From: Flavobacteriales bacterium
GTDB taxonomy: Bacteria; Bacteroidota; Bacteroidia; Flavobacteriales_D; Sanyastnellaceae
Reading direction: 5' to 3'
Length of the DNA: 64,000 nucleotides
NCBI GenBank assembly: GCA_002863125.1
Contig: PKEB01000016.1
Coordinates: forward strand, 90,633 to 154,632
Every line of letters begins with the position of its first letter. Position 1 is the first letter of the stretch. The notes below the pieces were generated by a model, which made no database searches, was not told the origin of the DNA, and saw only the letters and a list, made by a program, of their open reading frames with translations. Made by a program: the position numbers and the translations under genes. Of the stretch, positions 7,717 through 17,314 are shown in pieces.

Positions 7717-8750
7717 GGGGTACGTTGACATTTGCCGGCCAACGCTGGCCCATGCAGCCGGACTCCTTGGAGTCAATGCGCAGTGCCGTGCAAGCGCCTT
7801 GGCAAGGTGCCATTGTGGATTTTCTGGAGCGTTGGTGGGGGGAAGAAGTGACCATCGCTGTCCATACCTCAGGTTCAACGGGCGAACCCCGACCGCTGTC
7901 GCATGCCAAGTCGGACATGGTCGAAAGCGCCCGCCGCACCATCGCTCACTTCGGATTGACACCCGGCACGCAGGCGGGATTGGCCATGCCCGTTCAATTC
8001 ATTGGAGGCATGATGATGGTGGTGCGCGCAGATGTGGGCGGATGGAACCTCACCGCAGTGCAGCCCCAAGCGACCCCGCAGTTGGGTGCCGACCTTGACT
8101 TCGCAGCGCTGACTCCAGCACAAGCGCAAGCGTGGCAGCAGGCGTATCCGGACGAATGGGCCAGCTGCAAACAGCTGCTCGTTGGAGGGGGGCAAGCCCC
8201 GGTAGCTTGGCTCAACGGAGCCCAAGGCGGTCCGGTGGTCCATGAGGGGTTCGGGATGACGGAAACGATCAGCCATTTTGCGGTGCGGCAACTGCACCCG
8301 AATCACGAAGACACCTTTCAATGCCTTCCCGGATTTACCGTCTCAACCGCTGACCGGAACGCCCTGCGCCTTGAAGGTCCGGACGGTCGAACACTCCAGA
8401 CGAACGACGCGGCCGAAGTCCAGAACGCTCAGTCGTTCCGTTGGCTCGGTCGTTTGGACGACGTGATCAATTCAGGGGGCATCAAAATCCATCCCGCAGC
8501 GGTTGAGCGCGAGTTGGCCTCCACCATCGACGGGCCGTTCAAGTGCTACGGCGAACCCCATCCACAGTGGGGACAAGCCCTGGTGCTCCGTATCCACGCA
8601 GCAGGCGAACCCGCCGATGCCGAACGGGAACGAGAACGCATTACGGAGTGGGCACGGACGAACTTGCCGCCACACCACGCCCCGAAGCGCATTGAATGGA
8701 TGCCCATCGAAACCACCGCGAGCGGCAAATGGAAACGACCAAGAACATGA
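7713..8750 (+). CDS. menE: o-Succinylbenzoate-CoA ligase MenE
   Basis: MenE activates o-succinylbenzoate with ATP and CoA. The 345-residue protein belongs to the ANL adenylate-forming superfamily and is the short form common in Bacteroidota. The P-loop-like VHTSGSTGEPRPLSHAKSD lies near residues 47-65. Later come HEGFGMTETISHF, then WLGRLDDVINSGGIKIHP at the domain hinge, and the C-terminal catalytic lysine in TASGKWKR. I chose ATG 7713 because it gives the ATGA overlap seen throughout this operon; an in-frame GTG at 7680 would overlap menC by 37 bases. Confidence 0.94.
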   Translation: MRGTLTFAGQRWPMQPDSLESMRSAVQAPWQGAIVDFLERWWGEEVTIAVHTSGSTGEPRPLSHAKSDMVESARRTIAHFGLTPGTQAGLAMPVQFIGGMMMVVRADVGGWNLTAVQPQATPQLGADLDFAALTPAQAQAWQQAYPDEWASCKQLLVGGGQAPVAWLNGAQGGPVVHEGFGMTETISHFAVRQLHPNHEDTFQCLPGFTVSTADRNALRLEGPDGRTLQTNDAAEVQNAQSFRWLGRLDDVINSGGIKIHPAAVERELASTIDGPFKCYGEPHPQWGQALVLRIHAAGEPADAERERERITEWARTNLPPHHAPKRIEWMPIETTASGKWKRPRT

Positions 8751-9346
8751 AGAATTCTGCAGAAAAACCCGTGCTAGTGTTTGCGACCCACAACCCCAAC
8801 AAAGCCCGTGAGGTGCAGCAAATGTTGGGGGATGCTTATGTCATCAAGACCCTCACTGACATTGGGTGCCACGAAGCGATTCCTGAGACCGCGGAAACGC
8901 TTGAAGGCAATGCGCGCATCAAAGCCATGCACGTGGTGGAACACTATGGATTGGATTGTTTTGCCGACGATACCGGCCTCGAGGTAGAGGCGTTGAATGG
9001 CCGTCCCGGAGTACGCACTGCGCGGTATGCTGGGGAAGATGCCGATGCAACGCAAAACATGGCCAAACTGTTGGCGGAACTGGGCGGTACCGAGCACCGT
9101 GGAGCGCAATTCCGAACGTCGATTTGCCTGGTGCGCGGCGGAGTTGAGGAGTGGGTCGAGGGAATATGCAAAGGGCACATCGCGCAGGAGCGGAGCGGGG
9201 CCGATGGATTTGGCTACGACCCGGTGTTCATTCCGGAAGGGGAGAACCGCACGTTTGCCGAGATGAGTCCTGCCGAAAAAAACGCCATCAGCCACCGCGG
9301 AATTGCCGTCCGAAATATGGTGGAGACCTTGTTAGCAAGCCAATGA
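8747..9346 (+). CDS. rdgB: XTP/dITP pyrophosphatase (RdgB/HAM1 family)
   Basis: This enzyme hydrolyses XTP, ITP and dITP to monophosphates and so cleans non-canonical purines from the nucleotide pool. The 199-residue length is normal. Motifs are FATHNPNKAREV (substrate loop), FADDTGLEVEALNGRPGV (metal and catalytic Asp), GFGYDPVFIPEGENRTFAEM and ISHRGIAV. I chose ATG 8747, which overlaps the menE stop by four bases; upstream in-frame starts at 8696 and 8729 would lie deep inside menE. It has no known role in quinone synthesis, so its place in the men operon looks like coupling by position only. Confidence 0.95.
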   Translation: MKNSAEKPVLVFATHNPNKAREVQQMLGDAYVIKTLTDIGCHEAIPETAETLEGNARIKAMHVVEHYGLDCFADDTGLEVEALNGRPGVRTARYAGEDADATQNMAKLLAELGGTEHRGAQFRTSICLVRGGVEEWVEGICKGHIAQERSGADGFGYDPVFIPEGENRTFAEMSPAEKNAISHRGIAVRNMVETLLASQ

Positions 9347-9406
9347 TTCCTGATGCTTTCGGCTTAAAAAGTTGTTGCATCTTTGATCTTGCAAAACCTT
9401 CCATGC

Positions 9407-10360
9407 ATGAACTACTTGGAATTTGAAGAGCCGATTCGTCAGCTGCGGGAACAACTCACGCAGGCACGCGACTTGCAGGAACAGAGTGACGTTAACATGG
9501 AGTCGCTCGCGCAAGATTTGGAAAGCAAAATCCGAGAAGTCACCGAACAGGTGTACTCCAACTTGACGCCGTGGCAGCGAGTTCAAGTCAGCCGTCACCC
9601 AGATCGTCCGTATACCTTGAACTACATCGAAGCGCTCACCGAAGGCAACTTCATGGAGCTCCATGGCGACCGAACGGTGAAGGACGACAAGGCGATGGTG
9701 GGTGGATTTGGATTCATCGACGGCCAGAGCGTCATGTTTATCGGCCAGCAAAAAGGCGTCAATACGAAGATGCGCCAGTACCGAAACTTCGGCATGGCCA
9801 ACCCCGAAGGTTACCGCAAGGCCCTGCGCCTCATGAAATTGGCGGAGAAATTCAACCGTCCCATCGTGACCTTGATCGACACCCCGGGGGCCTTTCCCGG
9901 GTTGGAGGCTGAGGAGCGAGGACAAGGCGAGGCAATTGCGCGCAACTTGATTGAAATGTGCCAATTGCGCGTGCCGGTCATCTGCATTGTCATCGGCGAA
10001 GGAGCTTCCGGAGGTGCCTTGGGCATCGGCATCGGTGACCGCGTGTTGATGTTGGAGAACACGTGGTACTCGGTCATCAGCCCTGAGTCCTGTTCGTCGA
10101 TTCTCTGGCGCAATTGGGACCACAAGATGGAAGCGGCAGAAGCGTTGAAACTGACCGGTACCGACATGCAGAAATTGGGCCTCGTAGACGGCATCATTCC
10201 CGAGCCGCTTGGCGGCGCGCATGCCGACCGTGACGCCATGTTTGCACAGGTCAAAAAGGAAATCAAAAGGCACCTCAACAAGCTGGTGCCGATGGACGCC
10301 GGTAAGCGAATTGACCAGCGCATCCGGAAGTTTGCCTCCATGGGCGTTGTAAATAGCTGA
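9407..10360 (+). CDS. accA: Acetyl-CoA carboxylase carboxyltransferase subunit alpha
   Basis: AccA and AccD form the carboxyltransferase that moves the carboxyl group from biotin to acetyl-CoA in the first step of fatty acid synthesis. The 317-residue length is typical. An N-terminal coiled-coil stretch (residues 1-45, [20 protein letters not shown]) precedes the crotonase-like core. The core has [36 protein letters not shown] and the [11 protein letters not shown] loop. I chose ATG 9407 over an upstream in-frame start at 9383. It stands alone, with accD elsewhere. Confidence 0.97.
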   Translation: MNYLEFEEPIRQLREQLTQARDLQEQSDVNMESLAQDLESKIREVTEQVYSNLTPWQRVQVSRHPDRPYTLNYIEALTEGNFMELHGDRTVKDDKAMVGGFGFIDGQSVMFIGQQKGVNTKMRQYRNFGMANPEGYRKALRLMKLAEKFNRPIVTLIDTPGAFPGLEAEERGQGEAIARNLIEMCQLRVPVICIVIGEGASGGALGIGIGDRVLMLENTWYSVISPESCSSILWRNWDHKMEAAEALKLTGTDMQKLGLVDGIIPEPLGGAHADRDAMFAQVKKEIKRHLNKLVPMDAGKRIDQRIRKFASMGVVNS

Positions 10361-10378
10361 GGATGTGCGGAGATTCCG

Positions 10379-10386
10379 TAGTTTTG
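10379..10386 (+). promoter_or_regulatory. Candidate -7 box (TAGTTTTG) upstream of the TPR lipoprotein gene
   Basis: This matches TAnnTTTG, 28 bases before the ATG at 10415. The nearest upstream TTG (10347) gives a 29-base spacer, too long for the usual -33 element. Confidence 0.35.
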
Positions 10387-10414
10387 TCTCGAATTTGAAG
10401 ATTCACAATAAAGC

Positions 10415-12127
10415 ATGAACTGTTACACCAACCCAAGCAAGTGGTCCTTCGCAGGCCTCGTTGCTTCCCTTTTATTTTTAGCGGGCTGCGCCGGATTGGG
10501 CAGCATGGAAAAAGAAATCGAAGCCATGGGCCTCGAGGCCTCTCCTGAGCCCCTCATTCTCCGTGGCGACCAAGTTGAATTGGAAGTGACGGGCCGATTC
10601 CCAGCGAAGTACTTCGGCAAGAAGGTCAGCGTGGAAGCCACCCCGGTTCTGACCTGGGAAGGCGGTAGTGCTTCCTTTGAAAGCGAGGGTTTCCAGGGCG
10701 AGGATGCTGCTGGCAACTTCACGGTCGTGCCGTTTGAGTCGGGTAAGTCCTTTTCCTACTCGTCATCGGTACCGTTTGATCCAGCCATGGAGGACGCCGC
10801 CGAGTTGGCCGTTGTCATCTCAGGAACGCAGGGCAACAAGAGCGCCAAGTTCGCTCCGTTTGTTGTAGGAGCCGGGGTCATCACCACCCCACTATGGGTT
10901 CAAGCTGACGACCAATTCATTCCCGTGGAAGACAACTTTCAGCGGGTCATCACGTACACGCAGGAGGTGACGGTGAACTACAGCGTCAATTCATCAACCG
11001 TTCGTTCGGGTGAGCTGCGCGATGCTGATTGGAAAGCGTTGAAGGAGTTGATTCAACTGTCCGTAGACGCCGATAGCGTCACCATTACTGGAGCACGCAT
11101 CGAAGCCTATGCATCACCTGAAGGCGAGATCACCTTAAATGAGGATTTGGCCAGCGACCGCGCGAATTCTGCAGCAGCGTCCATGACCCGCGAGATGAAG
11201 CGCAAGAAGTTGACCGCTGACGAGGCCTTCTACGATTTGGTTCCCAAAGGGGAAGACTGGCAGGGATTCAAGTCCTTGATGCAGGCGTCTGAAATCGAAG
11301 ACAAGAACTTGATTCTGCGCGTGCTCGAAATGTACTCGGACAAAAACAAGCGCGAAGAAGAAATTCGAAACATCGCCAAGACGTACAAAACAATCGAGAA
11401 GGAAATCCTTCCTGCGCTGCGTCGTTCGCAGGTGGTTGTCTCGTACGATGTTGAGGGATACACCGACGAGGAGTTGATGGATTACTGCATGAGCATGCCG
11501 GATTCATTGACCGCTGATGAGCTGCTTTACGCGGCTACCTTGTTCGCGGACCTCAACGACAAGTTGACCATTTACCAAAGCGCCGCTCGTGTGCACGCCG
11601 ACGACTTCCGTGGCTACAACAACGCCGGTTGGTGCTTGGCGCAAATGGGTCGCATGAACCAAGCAGGTGAGGTGTTCCAGCAAGCGCTTGAGTTGGAGCG
11701 CAACAAAGCAGTCGTCAACAACGTGGCGGCGTTGACGCGCCAAAATGGTGACATCGACGGAGCGATGAAGTTGTTGAATGAGGCGGCGGGTGCCGGTCCT
11801 GAAGTGGGCTACAACAAGGGAATCATTCTCATCCAAAAGGGCGATTACGCGTCTGCCATTTCGAACATGGGCCGTATGAGCTCTGTGAATGTGGCATTGG
11901 CTAAGATGCTGAACGGCGATGCTGCCGGAGCGAAGACAGCATTGGAAAACGCCGACGACGATAGCGCTGTTGCGAGCTACGTAATGGCCGTTGCCTGTGC
12001 GCGCTTGAACGACTCAGCGGGCGTCAAGAAGCACTTGGGCGAGGCATTGGCCAAAGATCCCAACCTCCGCCAGAAGGCCGAGAAGGATTTGGAATTCCGT
12101 GACATGCGGGATGCCATCGGCCTCTAA
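10415..12127 (+). CDS. Lipoprotein with OmpA-like region and TPR repeats
   Basis: This 570-residue lipoprotein has a signal peptide with the lipobox LAGC and the lipidated Cys at residue 25. A beta-rich N-terminal part (about 45-200) includes the WEGGSASFESEGFQ region. Around residues 215-260, ARIEAYASPEGEITLNEDLASDRA resembles an OmpA-type domain. Tetratricopeptide-like helices fill about 365-570 (YNNAGWCLAQMGRMNQAGEVFQQALEL and following pairs). Similar lipoproteins are widespread in Bacteroidota envelopes but I cannot name a function. It has a -7-like box upstream and a strong terminator downstream, so it is probably its own transcription unit. Confidence 0.7.
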   Translation: MNCYTNPSKWSFAGLVASLLFLAGCAGLGSMEKEIEAMGLEASPEPLILRGDQVELEVTGRFPAKYFGKKVSVEATPVLTWEGGSASFESEGFQGEDAAGNFTVVPFESGKSFSYSSSVPFDPAMEDAAELAVVISGTQGNKSAKFAPFVVGAGVITTPLWVQADDQFIPVEDNFQRVITYTQEVTVNYSVNSSTVRSGELRDADWKALKELIQLSVDADSVTITGARIEAYASPEGEITLNEDLASDRANSAAASMTREMKRKKLTADEAFYDLVPKGEDWQGFKSLMQASEIEDKNLILRVLEMYSDKNKREEEIRNIAKTYKTIEKEILPALRRSQVVVSYDVEGYTDEELMDYCMSMPDSLTADELLYAATLFADLNDKLTIYQSAARVHADDFRGYNNAGWCLAQMGRMNQAGEVFQQALELERNKAVVNNVAALTRQNGDIDGAMKLLNEAAGAGPEVGYNKGIILIQKGDYASAISNMGRMSSVNVALAKMLNGDAAGAKTALENADDDSAVASYVMAVACARLNDSAGVKKHLGEALAKDPNLRQKAEKDLEFRDMRDAIGL

Positions 12128-12147
12128 GGCCTCCCGAAACGAATTTG

Positions 12148-12177
12148 AAAAGCCCCGGCACACCGCTGGGGCTTTTT
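12148..12177 (+). terminator. Intrinsic terminator after the TPR lipoprotein gene
   Basis: AAAAGCCCC (12148-12156) pairs perfectly with GGGGCTTTT (12168-12176) over an 11-base loop, and the right arm ends in a run of Ts. Confidence 0.85.
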
Positions 12178-12214
12178 AATTGCAGGGCCGGTCGGAGTAA
12201 GGTACCTTGACTCC

Positions 12215-13540
12215 ATGATACAAACTGCTCGATGGATGGCGCTGACTGCGATGGTTGTTGCCATTCCGTTCACCTCGTGGACGCAAGATGAAGGACGCTC
12301 CTGCGAAGCGCTTTTATTTGATATGCCCGGCATTCGGTTTGAACCAATGGCCGCCCCCTGGGCTCCTTCCGAAACAGCGTGGGCACTGCAGTTTGAACAG
12401 CCCTTGGACCACGCCAATCCGGAGGCTGGGAGTTTTTACCAGCGCGTGTACGTAACGGAAATGGACCCCGCCCGTCCAACGGTCCTCGTGACAGAGGGGT
12501 ACGACCGCAGCATCAATTACCCGAGTGAACTGGCGACGTCGATTGGAGCCAACCAAGTCATCGTTGAGCACCGGTATTACGGAGAAAGCGTGCCCGATTC
12601 GATGGACTATGCGTACTTGAACATCACGCAGGCCGCGCAGGACCTGCACCGCATCCGCACTGTGCTCGGTGAATACTTCACCGGACCTTGGGTGGCTTCT
12701 GGCATCAGCAAAGGAGGCCAGACGACCATTTTCTACCGGTATTTTTTCCCGGAAGATGTCGCAGCGAGTGTGCCGTACGTGGCGCCCGTGAACTTGGCGC
12801 TGGAGGACGAACGGATCTACGCCTTCCTCAACAGCGTGGGCTCGCGCAAATGCCGAAAAAACATTGAAGCCATCCAACGGCGCATCTTGACCGATTACGA
12901 TGAGAGCCTGTTGCGCTTGCGTTGGCACGCCAAGGGGCAAGAATTGCGGTTCAACTACTTATCCGTTGAGGAGGCGTTTGAGTATGCGGTGTTGGAGTAT
13001 CCGTTTTCGTTTTGGCAATGGGGGGCGGATTGCGACGCCATTCCCGATGCGGACGGGCCGCTTGATGAAGTTTTGGACCATTTTCTGGACGTGAGCGGGT
13101 TGTCCTTCTTCTCGGATGATGGCATGGAAGACTACGCCTCGCATTATTACCAATGTGCGGTGGAGTATGGGTATTACGGATATGAAACGGAAGCCTTTGA
13201 AGGCCTGCTGCGAGCATTGCCCATTTCGCCGCACCCATCAGCCATCTTCACGCCGGAGCGCATGGAGGTGCCATACGACGGGGGCGAGCTGGCCCAAAAC
13301 GTCTACGACTGGGTGCAGGCCAACGGGGATGCATTTATCTACATCAACGGCGCGTTGGACACCTGGAGTGCCACCGCCATGCCGCCCAACGACGCACGGG
13401 ACGCCTTGTACTATTTCTTGGAAGACCAAAGCCACGGCACCGCGCGCATCCGCAACATGACGGATGAGCAGCAAGACGAAGTCAAGGCAAACTTGGAACG
13501 GTGGTTGGGCATGCCGGTGACCGGCAGCCTGGCTGATTGA
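12215..13540 (+). CDS. Secreted serine peptidase, S37 family (PS-10 prolyl aminopeptidase type)
   Basis: This 441-residue exported alpha/beta-hydrolase peptidase has a signal peptide over residues 1-23 (cleavage near SWTQ). The nucleophile elbow is SGISKGGQT with Ser165. The likely Asp is in INGALDTWS (Asp382) and the His in DQSHGTAR (His407). VEHRYYGESVPDS upstream is the oxyanion region also found in the related S28 family. The fold and motifs fit MEROPS S37, whose Streptomyces members remove N-terminal tripeptides from proline-containing substrates. A periplasmic role in peptide use is inferred. A one-mismatch -7 box (TACCTTGA) ends four bases before the ATG. The stop abuts the convergent trmH stop with no spacer. 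Confidence 0.82.
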   Translation: MIQTARWMALTAMVVAIPFTSWTQDEGRSCEALLFDMPGIRFEPMAAPWAPSETAWALQFEQPLDHANPEAGSFYQRVYVTEMDPARPTVLVTEGYDRSINYPSELATSIGANQVIVEHRYYGESVPDSMDYAYLNITQAAQDLHRIRTVLGEYFTGPWVASGISKGGQTTIFYRYFFPEDVAASVPYVAPVNLALEDERIYAFLNSVGSRKCRKNIEAIQRRILTDYDESLLRLRWHAKGQELRFNYLSVEEAFEYAVLEYPFSFWQWGADCDAIPDADGPLDEVLDHFLDVSGLSFFSDDGMEDYASHYYQCAVEYGYYGYETEAFEGLLRALPISPHPSAIFTPERMEVPYDGGELAQNVYDWVQANGDAFIYINGALDTWSATAMPPNDARDALYYFLEDQSHGTARIRNMTDEQQDEVKANLERWLGMPVTGSLAD

Positions 13541-14059
13541 TTACGCGGGCAGACCGATTTTCTGCGCGGCGTCCCACAACACGATGCCGCCGCACACGCT
13601 GACATTCAGGCTCTGCTTGACCCCGAATTGCGGTAGTTCCAAAGCCACATCGCAGGCGTCCACCGTGTCGGCTTCAACCCCGCGCACTTCATTGCCAAAA
13701 ACGAAGGCCCATTTGCTGCCAGGCTCAGGGTGCCAATCCAGGAGGGAGGTGCTGTTTTCGGTCTGCTCAATGGCAGCGATGGCAAATCCTTGCTCCCGCA
13801 GCGCGGCGATGGCATCCAACGCGTTTTCGTGCGCCGTCCACGCGACGTGTTCGGTGGCGCCGAGCGCGCTTTTGAGGATGTCGCGTTGCGGTGGATGTGC
13901 GGTGTACCCGCACAAGTCGATGCCGTCAATGCGCAGGGAGTCCCCGGTGCGAAAGAACGCCCCCACGTTCAAGCCCGAACGGATGTTCTCCAGCACGACG
14001 CGCAACTGCGTTTTCTGCGCTTCGCGAAAGGCGTCAGGGGTGAGTCGGTTGGGTGTCAT
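13541..14059 (-). CDS. TrmH/SpoU-family RNA 2'-O-methyltransferase
   Basis: This 172-residue SPOUT methyltransferase would 2'-O-methylate a ribose in tRNA or rRNA. SpoU motif 1 is [20 protein letters not shown]. Motif 2 is [11 protein letters not shown] and motif 3 is [26 protein letters not shown], which form the trefoil-knot SAM site. It lacks the N-terminal substrate-binding extension of RlmB, so its target cannot be read. Its ATG overlaps the uvrB stop by four bases, placing it as the second gene of a uvrB-trmH unit. Confidence 0.88.
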   Translation of the reverse strand: MTPNRLTPDAFREAQKTQLRVVLENIRSGLNVGAFFRTGDSLRIDGIDLCGYTAHPPQRDILKSALGATEHVAWTAHENALDAIAALREQGFAIAAIEQTENSTSLLDWHPEPGSKWAFVFGNEVRGVEADTVDACDVALELPQFGVKQSLNVSVCGGIVLWDAAQKIGLPA

Positions 14060-16077
14060 TGCGCGGCTTTTCGCTTGTCCATGATTTCCTTCAAGGCAAA
14101 GTACTCATCGCGGAGGCGTGCTGCCTCCATGAAGTCCAACTCTTTTGCCGCTGCCTCCATGCGCTGCTTGGTGTGCAAGGTGGACTTTTCGAGGGCCTCG
14201 TCACTCATGGTCTCCCACACCGGGTCGGTCGGTGCCGGTCCGGGTTCGGCTGCAATGTGACGCGGGCGGTCATCCACTTGCGGACTCTGCTCGAAGATGG
14301 TCTTCTTCTGCTTGCGGATTTGTTGCGGTTCAATCCCGTGCTCCGCGTTGAAGGCTTCTTGTTTCTTGCGCCGCCGCTGCGTCTCGTCGATGGTGCGCGC
14401 CATGGATTCCGTAATGGAGTCCGCGTACATGATGACGCGGCCGTTGACATTCCGCGCAGCACGTCCCGCTGTTTGGGTCAGGGAGCGATCGGAGCGCAGG
14501 AAGCCTTCTTTGTCGGCGTCCATGATGGCCACCAACGAAACTTCGGGAATGTCCAAGCCCTCCCGCAAAAGGTTGACGCCGACCAGCACATCAAACACGC
14601 CGTCCCGCAGTTCGCGGATGATTTCGACGCGGTCCAATGTTTTCACGTCGGAGTGGATGTACCGAGCGGGGATGCTGAGTCGGTCGAGGTATTTAGTGAG
14701 CTCTTCAGCCATACGCTTGGTCAAAGTGGTGACTAACACGCGGTCGCCTTGCTCGATGGTCGTGCGGATTTCTCCGATGAGGTCGTCCACTTGGTGGGTG
14801 CAGGGCCGCACGTCAATCGGCGGATCGAGCAAGCCCGTTGGGCGGATGACCTGTTCGACAATGATGCCCTCGGACTGCTCCAATTCGTAATCCGCAGGCG
14901 TGGCGGAGACGTAGACGACTTGGTTGGTGATGGTGTCGAATTCATCCGCCTTCAGTGGGCGGTTGTCCAAGGCAGATGGCAAGCGAAATCCGTATTCCAC
15001 CAATGAGGTCTTGCGCGAACGGTCCCCGCCGAACATCGCGCCGATTTGTGGCACCGTCACGTGGCTCTCATCAACGACGAGCAAGAAGTCATCGGCGAAG
15101 TAGTCGAGCAGGCAGAACGGACGTTCACCGGGTTGGCGCCGGTCGAAGTAGCGGCTGTAATTCTCGATGCCGTTGCAGAATCCAATTTCCTTGATCATCT
15201 CCAGGTCGTACAGCGTGCGTTCCTCGAGTCGCTTGGCTTCGAGGTATTTGGCTTGTTCGGTGAAGAATTGCTTTTGCTTTTCGAGGTCTTGCTGGATTTC
15301 CCACACGGCTTGATCGGTGGTGGATTTGCTGGAGACAAAAAGGTTAGCTGGGTAAATGATGATGTCGTCAAACCCGTGAAGCCGCGACCCTGATTCCGGA
15401 TCAATGGTTTCCAATTGCTCAATCTCATCGCCCCAAAAATGCACACGCAACGCGTGGTCGGCGTAGGCGAGAAAAATGTCAACGGTATCGCCTTGGACCC
15501 GGAAGGTTCCACGCTTGAACTCCGCACGCGTGCGGCTGTAGAGCCCGCTGACCAATGTGTGGAGGAAGGCGTTGCGGCCCCATTTCTGTCCCACCTTCAA
15601 CGGAATCACACTCTTGTGGAATTCCACTGGGTTGCCGATGCCGTAGATGCAGCTGATGGAGGCCACCACAATGACGTCGCGCCGCCCGCTGAGAAGCGCC
15701 GACGTGGTGCTCAGCCGGAGCTTTTCGATTTCCTCGTTGATGGCGAGGTCTTTCTCAATGTAGGTGTTGGTCGTGGCGATGTACGCCTCCGGCTGGTAAT
15801 AGTCGTAGTAGCTAACGAAGTACTCCACGAGGTTGTTGGGGAAGAATTCCTTGAACTCGCTGTAGAGCTGAGCGGCGAGGGTCTTGTTGTGGCTCAGAAC
15901 CAAGGTGGGCCGTCCGGTCTCTGCTATGACGTTGGCCATTGTGAAGGTCTTGCCGGACCCCGTGACGCCGAGGAGGGTTTGCGCTTGGGTTCCGTTGTTG
16001 ACCCCCTCAACCAATTCGGCGATCGCCTGGGGCTGATCGCCGGCTGGCTGGTATTCACTTTGGAGGACGAACTTCAT
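14056..16077 (-). CDS. uvrB: Excinuclease ABC subunit B
   Basis: UvrB is the damage-verifying helicase-like subunit of nucleotide excision repair; it is loaded by UvrA and recruits UvrC. The 673-residue length is standard. Walker A is [12 protein letters not shown] (about 37-48). The beta-hairpin has the [10 protein letters not shown] motif, and the helicase II motif is VVDESHVT. Motifs V and VI lie in [19 protein letters not shown] and QTAGRAARN, and the UvrC-interacting UVR domain is at the C-terminus. I chose the ATG at 16077, where the family begins ([11 protein letters not shown]). A -7-like box on this strand (16084-16091) ends six bases before it. Confidence 0.98.
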   Translation of the reverse strand: MKFVLQSEYQPAGDQPQAIAELVEGVNNGTQAQTLLGVTGSGKTFTMANVIAETGRPTLVLSHNKTLAAQLYSEFKEFFPNNLVEYFVSYYDYYQPEAYIATTNTYIEKDLAINEEIEKLRLSTTSALLSGRRDVIVVASISCIYGIGNPVEFHKSVIPLKVGQKWGRNAFLHTLVSGLYSRTRAEFKRGTFRVQGDTVDIFLAYADHALRVHFWGDEIEQLETIDPESGSRLHGFDDIIIYPANLFVSSKSTTDQAVWEIQQDLEKQKQFFTEQAKYLEAKRLEERTLYDLEMIKEIGFCNGIENYSRYFDRRQPGERPFCLLDYFADDFLLVVDESHVTVPQIGAMFGGDRSRKTSLVEYGFRLPSALDNRPLKADEFDTITNQVVYVSATPADYELEQSEGIIVEQVIRPTGLLDPPIDVRPCTHQVDDLIGEIRTTIEQGDRVLVTTLTKRMAEELTKYLDRLSIPARYIHSDVKTLDRVEIIRELRDGVFDVLVGVNLLREGLDIPEVSLVAIMDADKEGFLRSDRSLTQTAGRAARNVNGRVIMYADSITESMARTIDETQRRRKKQEAFNAEHGIEPQQIRKQKKTIFEQSPQVDDRPRHIAAEPGPAPTDPVWETMSDEALEKSTLHTKQRMEAAAKELDFMEAARLRDEYFALKEIMDKRKAAQ

Positions 16078-16083
16078 CTTAAA

Positions 16084-16091
16084 CAAAGTTA
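16084..16091 (-). promoter_or_regulatory. Candidate -7 box (TAACTTTG) for uvrB
   Basis: On the minus strand TAACTTTG fits TAnnTTTG and ends six bases before the uvrB ATG. No -33 TTG lies at the expected distance. Confidence 0.35.
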
Positions 16092-16131
16092 AGGTGGGGA
16101 CAGCAGCATGAGGGAGACGGTCGGGCACAAA

Positions 16132-16158
16132 AAAAGCCAGACCGAGGGCCTGGCTTTT
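16132..16158 (-). terminator. Terminator after the rpsF-rpsR-rplI operon
   Basis: AAAAGCCAG (16132-16140) and CTGGCTTTT (16150-16158) form a perfect 9-base stem over a 9-base loop. On the minus strand it ends in a run of Ts beyond the stem, between rplI and uvrB. Confidence 0.85.
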
Positions 16159-16176
16159 CCTTGCAATGCTGTAGAA

Positions 16177-16623
16177 TCAGTCGGCGACGACTTCGAATTT
16201 CACGGTGGCCGTGACTTCCTTGTGCAGCTTTACAACTGCTTCGTATTCGCCGAGTTCTTTGATGCTGTCTTCTGCGATGTTGATCGTCTTGCGCTCCACG
16301 TCGTATCCGGCTGCCTGAATGGCTTCCGCGATTTGGATGGAGTTGACAGAACCAAAAATCTTTCCGCTCTCACCGGCCTTCGCTCCAATCTTGAGTGACA
16401 AGCCTTCGAGCTTGGTGGCCAATGCCTGCGCTTCTTCCATCGCTTTCGCGGCTTTGTGCGCTTGCTGCTTGATCACCTCTGCAACCACCTTCTTGGCGGA
16501 GGGTGTCGCCGCAATCGCCATGCCCTGGGGGATGAGGAAGTTGCGGGCGTATCCGCTCTTCACGGTCACGGTATCGTGCTTGCTGCCGAGTCGATCGACG
16601 TCTTGCTTGAGAATAATTTCCAT
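16177..16623 (-). CDS. rplI: 50S ribosomal protein bL9
   Basis: bL9 binds 23S rRNA near the L1 stalk base and helps keep reading frame. The 148-residue protein begins MEIILKQDVDRLGSKHDTV with the N-domain signature GYARNFLIPQGMA. A long central helix (about residues 45-75) joins it to the C-terminal domain, which contains SGKIFGSVNSIQIAEAI. It is the last gene of the rpsF-rpsR-rplI operon and is followed by a clear terminator. Confidence 0.98.
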   Translation of the reverse strand: MEIILKQDVDRLGSKHDTVTVKSGYARNFLIPQGMAIAATPSAKKVVAEVIKQQAHKAAKAMEEAQALATKLEGLSLKIGAKAGESGKIFGSVNSIQIAEAIQAAGYDVERKTINIAEDSIKELGEYEAVVKLHKEVTATVKFEVVAD

Positions 16624-16635
16624 GATCGTTGAAGA

Positions 16636-16899
16636 TTATCGGAGGTTATCCGCCACGTAAGGCATCAAGGCCAGGTGGCGTGCTTTTTTGATTGCTTGAG
16701 ACGCCTTGCGCTGGTACTTCAATGAAGTTCCAGTCAAGCGGCGTGGCAAAATCTTGCCTTGCTCGTTGCACAACATCAGCAGGAAGTCCGCGTCTTTGTA
16801 GTCGATGTACTTGATTCCCTTCTTTTTGAAGCGACAGTACTTCTCCTTTTGCGTGTCAATGCTGATGGGGTTCAGGTAACGTACGTTCTTGTCAGCCAT
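16636..16899 (-). CDS. rpsR: 30S ribosomal protein bS18
   Basis: bS18 pairs with bS6 on the 30S platform. The 87-residue protein has the core [20 protein letters not shown] and the rRNA-binding [24 protein letters not shown]. It sits 19 bases after rpsF and 12 bases before rplI, with no ssb gene between rpsF and rpsR. In Flavobacterium johnsoniae, bS18, bS6 and bS21 were reported to sequester the anti-Shine-Dalgarno end of 16S rRNA, which fits the absence of such sites here. Confidence 0.98.
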   Translation of the reverse strand: MADKNVRYLNPISIDTQKEKYCRFKKKGIKYIDYKDADFLLMLCNEQGKILPRRLTGTSLKYQRKASQAIKKARHLALMPYVADNLR

Positions 16900-16918
16900 G
16901 GTAGTGTCGTTTTAAGAA

Positions 16919-17287
16919 TTAAGCCTCTTCGGTGGTTTCGGGAGCGGAGGCAGGAGCCTCTTTGGATTTGTTGCGACGCGATTCAGCGTAGGCAACGTGG
17001 TACTTGTCCATTCGCGTAGTCAAAAAGCGAATGACGCGCTCGTCCCGACGGAATTCAGTTTCGAAGGGCAGGATAACAGATGCATCGGCTTCAAACTCCA
17101 GCAACTGGTAGAAACCAGTAGATTTTTTCTGGATGGGATAAGCCAGCTTCCGCAAGCCCCAGGCCTCCTCGTGCACAATGATTCCTTTGTGCTCTTTGAG
17201 AAACGCCTTGTACTTCTCTACTGTTTCCGCTACCTGCTCGGCAGATAGCACGGGAGTCATGATGAAAACAGTTTCGTAACGGTTCAT
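16919..17287 (-). CDS. rpsF: 30S ribosomal protein bS6
   Basis: bS6 forms a heterodimer with bS18 on the 30S platform. The 122-residue protein starts [15 protein letters not shown] and has [25 protein letters not shown] and [18 protein letters not shown] short acidic tail rich in Pro, Ala and Glu ends the protein. I chose the ATG at 17287, where homologues begin, rather than a start ten codons earlier. It is the first gene of rpsF-rpsR-rplI and has a complete promoter on this strand at 17315-17345. Confidence 0.98.
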   Translation of the reverse strand: MNRYETVFIMTPVLSAEQVAETVEKYKAFLKEHKGIIVHEEAWGLRKLAYPIQKKSTGFYQLLEFEADASVILPFETEFRRDERVIRFLTTRMDKYHVAYAESRRNKSKEAPASAPETTEEA

Positions 17288-17314
17288 GTAGAACGGGTTT
17301 AAATTTATGGGGGG

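Noticed and set aside
16900..16918. A missing ssb gene between rpsF and rpsR
   Set aside because: An rpsF-rpsR-rplI order without ssb is usual in Bacteroidota, so this is not an oddity.
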